This document shows, in pieces, positions 37,962 through 46,561 of a stretch of 64,000 nucleotides of DNA. The DNA is from Bifidobacterium ramosum. GTDB taxonomy: Bacteria; Actinomycetota; Actinomycetes; Actinomycetales; Bifidobacteriaceae. The stretch is taken from assembly GCF_009299505.1 (NCBI RefSeq), contig NZ_WBSM01000008.1:1-64000 (forward strand), in the 5' to 3' direction. The notes below the pieces were generated by a model. The model was not told the origin of the DNA and ran no database searches. It saw only the letters and a list, made by a program, of their open reading frames with translations. Made by a program: the position numbers and the translations under genes. Numbering within the stretch: position 1 is the first letter of the stretch; each line of letters begins with the position of its first letter.

Positions 37962-40646
37962 TTAGAGCTTTTCGATCGGCGCGAGGCGGAGCATGAGGCG
38001 CTTGACGCCGGCGGAGCCGAAGTCGACGGTGATGACCGAGTTGCGGCCCTTGTCCTGCGTCTCGACGACCTTGCCCAGCCCGTACGTGTCGTGCGTGATG
38101 CGGTCGCCGACCGCGAAGTCGGCGACGTTCAGCCCGTTGTCCTTGACGGCGCCCGAGGCTTGGCCGCCGGTGGACGAACCGCTCGACTTCGGCGTGACGC
38201 GACGCGTCGTCACCTTGCCGCTGCGCGACGACGACCCGGAACCATACCCGGACGACGAACCGTACCTCGAACCATACGACCGCGAACCACCGCCCGATCC
38301 GGAACCGTACGAACGCGAACTCGAACCGGATCCGAACCGCCGCGATGAACCGGGCGAACCGCTACCGGAACCGTACGACGATCCGTACGACGATCGTGAT
38401 CCCGAACCATACGACGAACCGGACCCGTACGACGAACCGCCGAACGACGAGCGCGAACCGGACCCGTACGACGAGGACGATCCATAGGCCGATCCGCCGA
38501 ACGTGGTCCCGCCTCCAAAATCGTCGTCGCCCCAGCCGCCGAACTCGTCGTCATCGTCGCCGAAGCCGCCCTGCCAACCGGCGCGCATCCGCTCGACGCC
38601 AGCCTCGCGCCGCTTCCAGTCGATGAGCCCGTCCGGGATCTCGTCAAGGAACTGGCTCGGCATCATCTCGTTGGCCTGCCCCCACTGGGCGCGCACGGCG
38701 GCGCGCGTCACGTACAGCCGCCGCTTGGCGCGCGTGATGCCCACGTACGCGAGCCGCCGTTCCTCGGCCAGTTCGCTCGCATCCTCCATCGCGCGCGAGT
38801 GCGGGAACGTGCCCTGCTCCATGCCGGTCAGGAACACGACCGGGTATTCGAGGCCCTTGGCGGTGTGCAGCGTCATGAGCGTCACCTTGCCGGAGTCCTC
38901 GCCTTCGGACGGCAGCTGGTCGGAGTCGGCGACGAGCGCGGTCGTCTCGAGGAAGCCGGCGAGCGTCGCGTCCGGCGTGTTCTGTTCGAATTCGGCGGCC
39001 ACGGACTGCAGCTGCGACAGGTTCTCGACACGCGACGCGTCCTGCGGGTCCTCGGACCGTTTCATTTCGTCGAGCAGCCCGGACTTGGACAGCACCTCGG
39101 CGACGATGTCGCTCGGCTTGTTCGCCGGGTCGGCGGCGAACGCGCGCAGTCCGGCCATGAGGTCACGGAAGCCGCGCAGCTGGTTCGCGGTGCGGGTCGG
39201 CACGTCGCCGATCTGGTCGAGCCGTTCGATCGCGCCGTAGAACGGGATCGCGTTCGCCTCGGCGTATCCGGCGACGATCGCCTCGGCGCGCGCGCCGAGT
39301 CCGCGCTTGGGCACGTTGAGGATGCGGCGCATGTTCACGTCGTCGGCCGAGTTGACGATGGCCTGCAGGTAGGCGATAGCGTCCTTGATTTCGCGGCGTT
39401 CGTAGAAGCGCGTGCCGCCGACGAGCTGGTACGGCAGCCCGGCGTTGATGAGCGCCTCCTCAAGCGAGCGCGACTGCGCGTTGGCGCGGTACATGATCGC
39501 CATGTCCGAATACGCGGTGCCTTCTTCGGCGTGCAGCCGCGCGATCTCGCCGGCGATCCACGCCGCCTCCTGCTGCGCGTTGTCGGCCGCATAGCCGGTG
39601 ATCGGCGCGCCCTTGCCGAGCGCGGTCCACAGTTTCTTCGGCTTGCGCCCCTCGTTGTTAGCGATGACCGCGTTCGCCGCGTCGAGGATGGTCTGCGTGG
39701 AACGGTAGTTCTGTTCGAGCATGATGGTCTTCGCGTTGGGGAAGTCCTGCTCGAAGTCCTGGATGTTGCGGATGTCGGCGCCACGGAACGCGTAGATCGA
39801 CTGGTCGGAGTCGCCGACGACGGTGATCCACGCCTGCTGCCCGTCGGGCGAGTCGACGCCGGCGAGTTCGCGCACGAGCACGTATTGCGCGTGGTTGGTG
39901 TCCTGATACTCGTCGACGAGGATGAAGCGGAACTTATGGCGATAGTATGCGGCGACGTTCGGGTCGGCGCGCAGCAGTTCGACGGTGCGGCCGATCAGGT
40001 CGTCGAAGTCGACGGCGTTCGCGGCGGCGAGCCGGTGCTGGTATTCGGCGTAGACGATCGCGTACAGGGCTTCGGCGTTGCCGGGGTTACCGATGCGGTA
40101 GCCGCGCTGGCCGGGCCGGTAGTCGGGCGCCTGTTCGCGCAGTTTGGTCCGCCAGTCCTCGAGGTTGTTCTTGTAGTCGGAGATGCGCGAGAGGATCGCG
40201 CGCGGCGTGTACCGCTTCACGTCGATGTTGAGGTCGGCGGCGATGAGTTTGACGAGGCGCTCGCAGTCGGCCGTGTCGTAGATCGAGAAGCCGGAGTCGA
40301 GGCCGATGGCCTTGCCGTCGCGACGCAGGATGCGCACGCATGCCGAGTGGAACGTGGACACCCACATGCGTTGGGCGACCGGACCGATGAGCGCGGAGAG
40401 TCGTTCGCGCATTTCGGCGGCAGCCTTGTTGGTGAAGGTGATGGCGAGGATCTGGCTCGGCCAGGCGCCGCCCTGGCTGAGGATGTAGGCGATGCGCCGG
40501 GTGAGCACGCGCGTTTTGCCGGAGCCGGCGCCCGCGCCGATGAGCAGCGCCGGGCCGCGGTACTGCACGGCCTCAGCCTGCGGCGGATTGAGGTCGCCGA
40601 CCAGTTCGTCGGCGCTGCGGACGATGAGATCCGGATCCTGCTGCAC
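37962..40646 (-). CDS. pcrA: ATP-dependent DNA helicase PcrA/UvrD with long Gly/Ser/Tyr-rich segment
   Basis: About 894 residues. The SF1 helicase core has GAGAGSGKTRV (motif I), VDEYQDTN (II), GDSDQSIYAFRGAD (III), QNYRS (IV) and VTLMTLHTAKGLEYPVVFL (V). The C-terminal about 50 residues form the Tudor-like domain seen in PcrA (GDRITHDTYGLGKVVE), which contacts RNA polymerase in other species. Between them (about 700-825) is an extreme low-complexity stretch of Gly, Ser, Tyr and Arg (SSYGSGSRSS units). GTG at 40646 is preferred since AAGGGGAG lies just upstream. A GTG five codons earlier is possible. Confidence 0.94.
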   Translation of the reverse strand: MQQDPDLIVRSADELVGDLNPPQAEAVQYRGPALLIGAGAGSGKTRVLTRRIAYILSQGGAWPSQILAITFTNKAAAEMRERLSALIGPVAQRMWVSTFHSACVRILRRDGKAIGLDSGFSIYDTADCERLVKLIAADLNIDVKRYTPRAILSRISDYKNNLEDWRTKLREQAPDYRPGQRGYRIGNPGNAEALYAIVYAEYQHRLAAANAVDFDDLIGRTVELLRADPNVAAYYRHKFRFILVDEYQDTNHAQYVLVRELAGVDSPDGQQAWITVVGDSDQSIYAFRGADIRNIQDFEQDFPNAKTIMLEQNYRSTQTILDAANAVIANNEGRKPKKLWTALGKGAPITGYAADNAQQEAAWIAGEIARLHAEEGTAYSDMAIMYRANAQSRSLEEALINAGLPYQLVGGTRFYERREIKDAIAYLQAIVNSADDVNMRRILNVPKRGLGARAEAIVAGYAEANAIPFYGAIERLDQIGDVPTRTANQLRGFRDLMAGLRAFAADPANKPSDIVAEVLSKSGLLDEMKRSEDPQDASRVENLSQLQSVAAEFEQNTPDATLAGFLETTALVADSDQLPSEGEDSGKVTLMTLHTAKGLEYPVVFLTGMEQGTFPHSRAMEDASELAEERRLAYVGITRAKRRLYVTRAAVRAQWGQANEMMPSQFLDEIPDGLIDWKRREAGVERMRAGWQGGFGDDDDEFGGWGDDDFGGGTTFGGSAYGSSSSYGSGSRSSFGGSSYGSGSSYGSGSRSSYGSSYGSGSGSPGSSRRFGSGSSSRSYGSGSGGGSRSYGSRYGSSSGYGSGSSSRSGKVTTRRVTPKSSGSSTGGQASGAVKDNGLNVADFAVGDRITHDTYGLGKVVETQDKGRNSVITVDFGSAGVKRLMLRLAPIEKL

Positions 40647-40750
40647 GATGCTCCCCTTCACGTTCGGTTGTCGTTTTGCGGCCTTACTTGTCTACCACAG
40701 ACGGCGGTCAGTGCGGGAGCGAGATCCGATGCGGCGGCCGGAGCCTGCCG

Positions 40751-42751
40751 TCACACGCCGTGGTCCGCGATCCAGCCGGCGATCGCCTCCTTGACGACCT
40801 GCGCATACAGCTCCTGCCCCTGCTCGCCCGGATGGATGCCGTCGCTGCCGAGCAGCTGCGGCTGCGCGCCGATCGCCGCGTTCCAGTCGGCCACGGTGAC
40901 GTTGCCCGGATGGGCGCTCGCATAGTCGAAGGTGGCTTTGTTCGCGACGGGGATCCACGACCGGTCGCCGTAGGCGGTGACGAGGACGAACACGTGCCCG
41001 TCGCCGGCGGCGTTGACGATGTCGTCGAATTCGGCGGCGTTGGATTCCGAATTGGTGTTGAGTGAGATGACGACGTACTTGCGCAACTGCCCCTGCGCCT
41101 TGAGTGTGGACACGATTTCGGGCGCTTTGAGGATGGAGCGCGACACCTGCGCGTCGACGACGACGCCGGGCAGCAGCTTGCTCAACGACGGGGACGCACC
41201 GACGGTGACCGAATCGCCGATGACGGTGACGTCCTTGCCGTCGAGGTGCTTGAGTGCCTCCTGCTTGGCCTGCTCACGCTTGCGGGCGGCCTCTTCGGCG
41301 CGACGCTTCGCTTCGGCGGCGGCCTTGGCCGCCTCGGCGTCGCTTTGCCGTTTGCCGGCCTGCTTGTCGAGCTCGCCCTGATTCTGTTCGAGCGTCATCT
41401 GGATGCGCGACTTGGCGGGCGCATGCATCACGCCGAACACGAAGCCGACGACGACCAGGATCGTGACGACCGTGGTGATGACGGCGCGCAGCCATGACGG
41501 CACGATGCCGCCGCGGGCGCGCAGCAGCGCGTCCTGCGCGGTCGCCGGCGGCTGGAATGCGGGCGCGCCGACCACCGGCGACGACTGCGAGCCGAACGGC
41601 GTGGAGGCTGCGGTGCGGGCAGCCGGGCGTTCGTCGGCGGCCTTGGCGGCGCGCCGACGACGCATCGCCGCGATCCAGCCGGCGACGGGCTTCTCGATCA
41701 TCCACCACGACACGGCGGCCATGACGCCGCTGGAGATGAGCGTCAACGTCCAGATCAGCCAGATGCCGTCGCCGCGCCATGCGGGCAGCATCACCTGATA
41801 CAGCAGGAACAGCGGCCAATGCCACAGGTAGATGCCATACGAGTATTTGCCGAGCAGCGCAAGCGGACGCCAGGTGAACAGCCCGCCCATCCACGATCCT
41901 TCGGCGACGCTGCCTGCGATGAGCACGACGGACAGCGCGGCGGCCGCGAACAATCCTCCGCGGAACGCGGACGCATCCTGCCCGACGCGCGTCATCAGCG
42001 CGATCAGCCCCAGCAGCGCGGCCGTCGCCAGCCACGACGCCGTCTCACGCCGCCACGGCGCGACGATCACCGGATGCGCCGCATCATCGTCCGTCTCCCG
42101 CCGATGCACGCACATCGCCAATGCGAGACCAAGCAGCAGTCCGAAGCAATGCGTGTCGGTACCGAAATATACGCGGGTCGGATCGGCCCCCGGCACGAAC
42201 AGCAACGCCATGCCCACGGCCGACAGCACGGCCAGACCGACCGTCGCCGCCAATCGCACCGCGAACGGACGGATCAGCCGCAACACCAGCACCAGCAGCG
42301 GCATGATGACGGTGAACTGCGCGAGCAGGGCCACGAACCACAGGTGACGCAGCAGCTGCGGCGACGTCGAATCGAAATAGCTGCCGCCGGTCGCGATCTC
42401 ATACCAGTTCGACGCGAACAGCGCCGACGCGGCGCTTTTGCCGCCGATGCGCACCAACGTATCGCGATCGGTCAGGAAGCCAAGGCTCACCACGGACGCG
42501 ATCATGAACAGCATGGCAGGCCACAGACGGGCCAGACGGCGGACATAGAACCAGCCGACGGCGATGCGCCCGCTCCGGTCGAGCTCACGCAGCAGGCTCA
42601 GGCCGAGCAGGAATCCGGAAACGGTGAAGAACACATCCACGCCGACGAAACCACCGGCCAGATACCGCTGCGCCAAGTGGTACCAGATGATGCCGATCAG
42701 GGCGAATCCCTTGATACCGTCCATACTCGCATAGCGCGCATTGTGCTGCAT
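40751..42751 (-). CDS. OafA-type acyltransferase with C-terminal SGNH domain
   Basis: 666 residues. The N-terminal acyltransferase-3 domain has about ten helices and the usual start DGIKGFALIGIIWYHL with His, plus VDVFFTVSGFL. An Ala/Pro-rich linker and one more helix (about 430-450) precede a coiled, Lys/Glu/Ala-rich segment. The SGNH esterase domain follows, with VIGDSVTVGA, a LNTNS block and DGIHPGEQG. Such proteins O-acetylate cell-wall polymers or peptidoglycan. The ATG at 42751 was chosen because GAGGGAAG precedes it. Confidence 0.88.
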   Translation of the reverse strand: MQHNARYASMDGIKGFALIGIIWYHLAQRYLAGGFVGVDVFFTVSGFLLGLSLLRELDRSGRIAVGWFYVRRLARLWPAMLFMIASVVSLGFLTDRDTLVRIGGKSAASALFASNWYEIATGGSYFDSTSPQLLRHLWFVALLAQFTVIMPLLVLVLRLIRPFAVRLAATVGLAVLSAVGMALLFVPGADPTRVYFGTDTHCFGLLLGLALAMCVHRRETDDDAAHPVIVAPWRRETASWLATAALLGLIALMTRVGQDASAFRGGLFAAAALSVVLIAGSVAEGSWMGGLFTWRPLALLGKYSYGIYLWHWPLFLLYQVMLPAWRGDGIWLIWTLTLISSGVMAAVSWWMIEKPVAGWIAAMRRRRAAKAADERPAARTAASTPFGSQSSPVVGAPAFQPPATAQDALLRARGGIVPSWLRAVITTVVTILVVVGFVFGVMHAPAKSRIQMTLEQNQGELDKQAGKRQSDAEAAKAAAEAKRRAEEAARKREQAKQEALKHLDGKDVTVIGDSVTVGASPSLSKLLPGVVVDAQVSRSILKAPEIVSTLKAQGQLRKYVVISLNTNSESNAAEFDDIVNAAGDGHVFVLVTAYGDRSWIPVANKATFDYASAHPGNVTVADWNAAIGAQPQLLGSDGIHPGEQGQELYAQVVKEAIAGWIADHGV

Positions 42752-42900
42752 GACCACTTCCCTCGAGCCTTCCATCGCGTTTCGTGCGCTGCAAGGCTAC
42801 ACAACAGGCTCGACCCTTCGGGGAGCCCGTGCCGAGGTCATCTGCGTCGCGTATGCTACATCCATAATTAACCGCCGTTTCACCTGATCAAAGGGGTTGT

Positions 42901-43482
42901 ATGAAGGAGCTCGAAGAGCGCATCCGCAAGGAAGGAACCGTCAAGGAAGGCAACGTGCTGAAGGTCGACGCCTTCCTGAACCACCAGTGCGACGTGGCGC
43001 TGTACGATGCCATGGGCAAGGCGTGGGCCGAGCATTTCGCCGGCAAACCCATCACCAAGATCCTCACCATCGAGGCGTCCGGCATCGGCATGGCGTGCGT
43101 GGCCGCGCGTCACTTCGGCAACGTGCCGGTCGTGTTCGCTAAGAAGGCGCAGTCGATCAACCTCGACGGAGACCAGTACGTGACGACCGTGTACTCGTTC
43201 ACCAAGCAGCGCGAATTCCCGGTGATCGTCTCGCGCAAGTACCTTGGCCCCGAGGACCATGTGCTGCTCATCGACGACTTCCTCGCGAACGGCAAGGCGC
43301 TGCACGGCCTGATCGACATCTGCAAGCATGCGGGCGCCACCGTCGAGGGCATCGGCATCGCCGTGGAGAAGGGTTTCCAGGGCGGCGGCGACCAGCTGCG
43401 CGAGGAGGGCTACGACGTGGATTCGCTGGCGATCGTCGAGTCGATGGATCCGAAGACCGGCGAGATCGAATTCCGTCACTGA
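42901..43482 (+). CDS. xpt: Xanthine phosphoribosyltransferase
   Basis: 193 residues, the Gram-positive Xpt length. It salvages xanthine to XMP using PRPP. The PRPP loop is [25 protein letters not shown] and the basic [14 protein letters not shown] are family-typical. The next gene, an NCS2 permease, starts 40 bases on and gives a transport-plus-salvage pair. No purine riboswitch consensus was recognised in the short leader. Confidence 0.93.
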   Translation: MKELEERIRKEGTVKEGNVLKVDAFLNHQCDVALYDAMGKAWAEHFAGKPITKILTIEASGIGMACVAARHFGNVPVVFAKKAQSINLDGDQYVTTVYSFTKQREFPVIVSRKYLGPEDHVLLIDDFLANGKALHGLIDICKHAGATVEGIGIAVEKGFQGGGDQLREEGYDVDSLAIVESMDPKTGEIEFRH

Positions 43483-43522
43483 TCCCAAGAGCAATCAGAG
43501 AGCAAGAAGAGAGGAACCAAAT

Positions 43523-44872
43523 TTGTCTGAGAAGAAGCAATCCGAGGCCGTCTCATTCGAAGCGCTGAGCAGTCTCGACGCGCCCGTCCCGTTCTGGAAG
43601 GGCATCCCGTTCGGTCTGCAGCACGTCATGGCCATGTTCGTGGCGAACCTCGCCCCGATCTTCATCGTCGCGTCCGCCGCGAAGATGGATGCGGTCCAGT
43701 CCGCGGCGATCATCCAGGCCGGTCTGCTGGTCGCGGGCCTCGGCACCTGCCTGCAGCTGTACGGCGCGTGGCTGATCGGCTCGCGACTGCCGATGGTCAC
43801 CGGCATCTCGTTCACGTACGTCGCGGCCGCGTGCGCGATCGCCGCGGACAAGGGCTACGGCGCGGTCGTCGGCGCGGTGATCGTCGGCGGTCTGCTCGAG
43901 CTCGTGCTCGGTCTGACGGCCAAGTACTGGCGTCGGTTCGTGCCGCCGATCGTCTCCGCGATCGTCGTCACGTCGATCGGCTTCTCGCTGCTCAACGTGG
44001 GCGCGACCTCGTTCGGCGGCGGCTCCGGCGCGAAGGACTTCGGCTCGTGGCAGAACCTGACGCTCGGCTTGATCTCGCTCGTCGCCTGCCTCGCGTTCCA
44101 GCTGCTCATGAAGGGGACCGCCAAGCAGCTGTCCGTGCTGTTCGGTCTCGTCGTGGGCTATGTGGTCGCGATCTGCATGGGCAAGGTCGACTTCTCCGGT
44201 TTCCAGAACCTCGCGATCGTCTCCCTGCCGCAGTTCATGCCGTTCAAGCCGACGTTCGACTGGGGTTCGATCATCTCGCTCGGCCTGCTGTACGTCGTCT
44301 CCTCGGTCGAGGTGCTGGGCGACACGGCCGCGCTGACGAAGGTCGGCCTGAACCGCCAGCCCACCGAGCGCGAGACCGCGGGCGCGATCGCCGGCGACGG
44401 CCTGATCTCCTCCGTGTCCGGCCTGTTCGGCTGCCTGCCGCTGACCTCGTTCGCACAGAACATCGGCCTCGTGGCCATGACCAAGGTCGTCAACCGCAAG
44501 GTGATCCTCTCCGGCGGTCTGATCCTCGTGCTCGCGAGCTTCGTGCCGGCCATCGCCGAAGTGTTCAACTCGCTGCCGCAGGCCGTGCTCGGCGGTTGCA
44601 CGATCATGATGTTCGGCAACATCATCCTCTCCGGCTTCCAGATGATCGCCGAGGCGGGCTTCTCGCAGCGCAACATCACGATCGCCGCGCTCTCCCTCAC
44701 GATCGGCATCGGTTTCACGCAGGTGAGCGATATCTTCAGCCAGTTCCCGGCCCTGTTCCAGCAGATCTTCGCCTCGAACTGCATCGCCGTCGCCTTCGTC
44801 GTCGCCGTCATCCTCAACGCCGTCCTGCCGAGCGAGGAGCACTTCCTCGCCGCCCGCGGCGAGGAACAGTAA
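43523..44872 (+). CDS. NCS2-family xanthine/uracil permease
   Basis: 449 residues, about 14 hydrophobic segments. The conserved NCS2 start PFGLQHVMAMFVANLAPI is near residue 30, and the signature GLISSVSGLFGCLPLTSFAQNIG is near residue 300. Adjacency to xpt favours xanthine. A TTG start at 43523 was chosen because GAGAGGAACC precedes it and the frame has no suitable ATG. The coding end overlaps the first of three 34-base tandem repeats, so the last codons (AARGEEQ) belong to the repeat. Confidence 0.9.
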   Translation: MSEKKQSEAVSFEALSSLDAPVPFWKGIPFGLQHVMAMFVANLAPIFIVASAAKMDAVQSAAIIQAGLLVAGLGTCLQLYGAWLIGSRLPMVTGISFTYVAAACAIAADKGYGAVVGAVIVGGLLELVLGLTAKYWRRFVPPIVSAIVVTSIGFSLLNVGATSFGGGSGAKDFGSWQNLTLGLISLVACLAFQLLMKGTAKQLSVLFGLVVGYVVAICMGKVDFSGFQNLAIVSLPQFMPFKPTFDWGSIISLGLLYVVSSVEVLGDTAALTKVGLNRQPTERETAGAIAGDGLISSVSGLFGCLPLTSFAQNIGLVAMTKVVNRKVILSGGLILVLASFVPAIAEVFNSLPQAVLGGCTIMMFGNIILSGFQMIAEAGFSQRNITIAALSLTIGIGFTQVSDIFSQFPALFQQIFASNCIAVAFVVAVILNAVLPSEEHFLAARGEEQ

Positions 44873-44938
44873 GCACAGCCTCGCTGCTCGCGGCGAGGAA
44901 TAATAAGCACAGTCTCGCCGCCCGCGGCAAGACGAACC
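44845..44938 (+). repeat. Tandem 34-base repeat across the permease stop codon
   Basis: Units at 44845-44878, 44879-44912 and a partial one at 44913-44938. Each begins with a hairpin CCTCGCCGCCCGCGGCGAGG-like core and, in the first two, continues AA(C/T)A(G/A)TAAGCACAG. The stop codon is in unit 1, and unit 2 repeats a TAA at the same place. Confidence 0.88.
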
Positions 44939-44947
44939 ATCATGCAT

Positions 44948-44980
44948 AGGCTTCCCGCCGATCTCGGCAGGAAGCCTTTC
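44948..44980 (+). terminator. Terminator of xpt-permease unit
   Basis: Stem AGGCTTCCCGCCGA / CGGCAGGAAGCCT (one mismatch), followed by TTTCGTG. Confidence 0.8.
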
Positions 44981-45054
44981 GTGTATGTGAATTCTCCATG
45001 AACCGCCGTCCCGGCGGCTTCGCCTGCGGCACAATGGTGTCAAGGAGGCTGGCC

Positions 45055-46545
45055 ATGACCGACGACTACACCGCGAAGATGACCGAGCTGATCAACCTGA
45101 TGCGTCTGATCGGCAACGACACCCAGCAATGCGAGGTCAAGGAGTGCAAACGTCGCATCTCATCGACCATCACCGACACCTTGTCCGCATTCTCGAACGG
45201 TTCGGGCGGCTGGATCATTCTGGGATTGTCGGAAAAGGCCGGGTTCACGCCGGTCGAGGGGTTCAATGCGCGCGCCATGCAGGAGTCGCTCAGCCAGGCG
45301 TGCGAGAAGATGACGCCGCCGGTCAGGCCGACGATCGTGACGTGCCCGTTCGAGGGCACGAATCTTGTGTTCGCCCGCGTGGACGAGATGCTGCCGCGCG
45401 ACAAACCGTGCTTCCTGACCGAACAGGGACCGTACAACGGCTCGTACATCCGTACCGGCGACGGCGACCGGCATATGAATTCGTATGAGGTCGACCGGCT
45501 CATCGAGGAGCATCTGCAGCCGACCTACGATCTGGACATCGTGCCGAACGCCACGGTCGACGATCTTGATCCCACGCTTGTCTCCGGTCTGCTCGAACGG
45601 GTGCGCGACCAGCATCCGCATGTGTTCGCCGGGCGGAACGACACCGATACGCTGCTGGATCTGCAGGTGTTGCGTCACGACGATTCGGACGAGTCGCACG
45701 TCGGCGGCGTGTTGCGGCCGACGCTCGCCGGATTGCTGGCGCTGGGGCGATATCCACAGAAGTACTATCCGCGTCTGGGCGTCACGATCGCCGTGTTCCC
45801 CGGAACCAGTCTCGACGATGTGTTCCGTGGCGACGAACGACTGGTCGCATCCAAGTCGATCGTCGGTCCGATCCCGGTGATGATCGACGACACGGTCGAA
45901 TCGCTGATGCATTGGATCGGCGCCAAGAAGCCGGATTATCCGCCCATCGTACTGCGCGAGGCGATCGCGAACGCGCTCACCCACCGCGACTACTCCCCCG
46001 ACGCCCGCGGTACGCAGGTGCATGTCAGCGTGTTCACCGACCGTATCGAGATCGCCAATCCGGGCGGACTGTACGGTACCGTCACGCATAACGTGCTCAC
46101 CGACCCGCATCCGGTGTCGGGAACGCCATTCCAGTCGACCCGCAACCAGTTCCTGTTCACGCTGCTCGAATCGACCCCGTATCCGGGCGGCGGGTACGTG
46201 AACCCCGAAGGCGGCGACGGCTACCAGCGCATCGCCGCCGCGTTGCGCGAGGCCGGCATCGAACCGGCGACCACGGTGAACACGATCAACACGTTCACCA
46301 TGACGATCACCAAACAGCGCACCGCACGGCTTGGTTCGCCCGGTGACATCTCCAAGGCGATCACCACGGTGCTGGAACGCCATTCGGCGATGAGCGTCAA
46401 GGAGATCATGCGCGAACTGCAGCTGACGCCGCTCGCCGCCACCACCGGTCTGCGCGAGCTGCTGCGCGAGGGCCGGGTCACCCCGGTCCGGTTCCAGGAC
46501 GACCCGGACCAGCGCTACCGGCTGAACATCAGCCGAACCGCGTGA
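45055..46545 (+). CDS. AlbA_2 (Schlafen-like) and HATPase_c_4 domain protein
   Basis: 496 residues. The N-terminal AlbA_2 domain (about 20-150) has EVKECKRRISS and NGSGGWIILGLSEK. A middle region is followed by an HATPase_c_4 ATP-binding domain (LREAIANALTHRDYS...EIANPGGL at about 305-345), and a winged-helix at the C-terminus. This architecture is often annotated as RecG-like or transcriptional regulator. The true function is unknown and may be nucleic-acid binding in stress or defence. The start has AAGGAGG six bases upstream. It is monocistronic. Confidence 0.85.
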   Translation: MTDDYTAKMTELINLMRLIGNDTQQCEVKECKRRISSTITDTLSAFSNGSGGWIILGLSEKAGFTPVEGFNARAMQESLSQACEKMTPPVRPTIVTCPFEGTNLVFARVDEMLPRDKPCFLTEQGPYNGSYIRTGDGDRHMNSYEVDRLIEEHLQPTYDLDIVPNATVDDLDPTLVSGLLERVRDQHPHVFAGRNDTDTLLDLQVLRHDDSDESHVGGVLRPTLAGLLALGRYPQKYYPRLGVTIAVFPGTSLDDVFRGDERLVASKSIVGPIPVMIDDTVESLMHWIGAKKPDYPPIVLREAIANALTHRDYSPDARGTQVHVSVFTDRIEIANPGGLYGTVTHNVLTDPHPVSGTPFQSTRNQFLFTLLESTPYPGGGYVNPEGGDGYQRIAAALREAGIEPATTVNTINTFTMTITKQRTARLGSPGDISKAITTVLERHSAMSVKEIMRELQLTPLAATTGLRELLREGRVTPVRFQDDPDQRYRLNISRTA

Positions 46546-46561
46546 CCGGCGGCGACGCGAC

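Noticed and set aside
37993..38487. Plus-strand frame encoding Asp-Pro-Glu-Pro-Tyr-rich repeats
   Set aside because: It is the exact antisense of the Gly/Ser/Tyr region of pcrA, so its repetitiveness is inherited. No ribosome site or context supports it.
42800..42900. Purine riboswitch before xpt
   Set aside because: The leader is short and shows none of the conserved loop sequences of the guanine/xanthine riboswitches I know.
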